From contig JAFVAC010000042.1 of NCBI GenBank assembly GCA_017476265.1, positions 1 through 34,081 on the forward strand: DNA of 34,081 nucleotides, in the 5' to 3' direction. Below, one piece after another: positions 33,987 to 34,081 of the stretch (the stretch's first letter is position 1; every line of letters begins with the position of its first letter). Made by a program: the position numbers and the translations under genes. The notes under the pieces were generated by a model. The model worked only from the letters and a program-made list of their open reading frames with translations, had not been told where the DNA came from and did not search any database. Origin of the DNA: Clostridia bacterium (GTDB lineage: Bacteria; Bacillota; Clostridia; Christensenellales; DTU072).

Positions 33987-34081
33987 AAGAAATGCGTGAC
34001 TGGTAGGTCGCATATACGCATTGATACGTCGCCAGTAGTATGAGGGTTATACCCGAAAATGAAAAACCACCGGCTAAGCCG

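Larger units (their letters stand above)
33394..34081 (+). mobile_element. IS200/IS605-family insertion sequence (right end cut by window)
   Basis: The left end carries a 10-bp hairpin AACCCCACGA-TAG-TCGTGGGGTT (33395-33417). A single tnpA gene follows. At the right edge ACCACCGGC-TAA-GCCG (34066-34081) is the first part of a hairpin of the kind IS200-type elements have at their right end; the window stops inside it. There are no long terminal inverted repeats and no second orf (tnpB), which fits the IS200 group. It lies 10 bp after the recN terminator. Confidence 0.9.

Noticed and set aside
1..34081. CRISPR arrays, tRNA or rRNA genes
   Set aside because: No regularly spaced direct repeats, cloverleaf-like sequences or rRNA signatures were seen on either strand.

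Overview
This window is chromosomal DNA from a low-to-mid GC Gram-positive bacterium, most likely an anaerobic, possibly gut-associated member of the Clostridia. The evidence is the gene order asp23-nusB-folD-xseA-xseB-ispA-(OLE RNA)-oapA-tlyA-argR-recN, together with tryptophan T-box and FMN riboswitches, HemZ, a BspA-type leucine-rich-repeat lipoprotein and strong AAAGGAG/GGAGG ribosome binding sites. No tRNA, rRNA or CRISPR array was seen.

Layout, left to right. Positions 42-4057 hold a lower-glycolysis operon (pgk, tpiA, gpmI, a small unknown gene) ended by an intrinsic terminator. Positions 4078-6715 hold two riboswitch-controlled units: a Trp-specific T-box before a lone trpB2-type tryptophan synthase beta chain, and an FMN riboswitch before the riboflavin-uptake gene ribU, which carries an in-frame TAA at codon 45. 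Positions 6720-11525 are a tightly overlapping operon of tRNA t6A genes (tsaE, tsaB), rimI, an alpha/beta hydrolase, a membrane-anchored MurF-like ligase and D-Ala-D-Ala ligase. Its first gene appears to be transcribed without a leader. Positions 11581-15303, on the minus strand, encode a 1240-residue DUF4011-type SF1 helicase with a C-terminal nuclease-like domain, a candidate antiphage protein. Positions 15415-20039 hold thyA, folA, icd, a metallo-beta-lactamase-fold hydrolase and hemZ, mostly with overlapping ends. Positions 20150-24925 encode a 1591-residue lipoprotein with LRR_5, Listeria-Bacteroides and GLUG repeats.

Positions 25139-33308 are the nusB-to-recN housekeeping neighbourhood. 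Between ispA and tlyA lies a roughly 570-nt structured RNA that I identify as OLE RNA. It is closed by a perfect 9-bp helix joining its two ends, has its own extended -10 promoter, and is followed directly by the gene for its membrane partner OapA. This ribonucleoprotein system is the most notable content. The window ends in an IS200/IS605-family element whose tnpA ribosome binding site is buried in a 13-bp hairpin; its right end is cut by the window edge.

The main oddities are the ribU nonsense codon, the leaderless tsaE promoter, the missing ATG of the alpha/beta hydrolase, the absence of dxs beside OLE/ispA, the lone trpB2 under a Trp T-box, and a duplicated palindromic repeat upstream of asp23.
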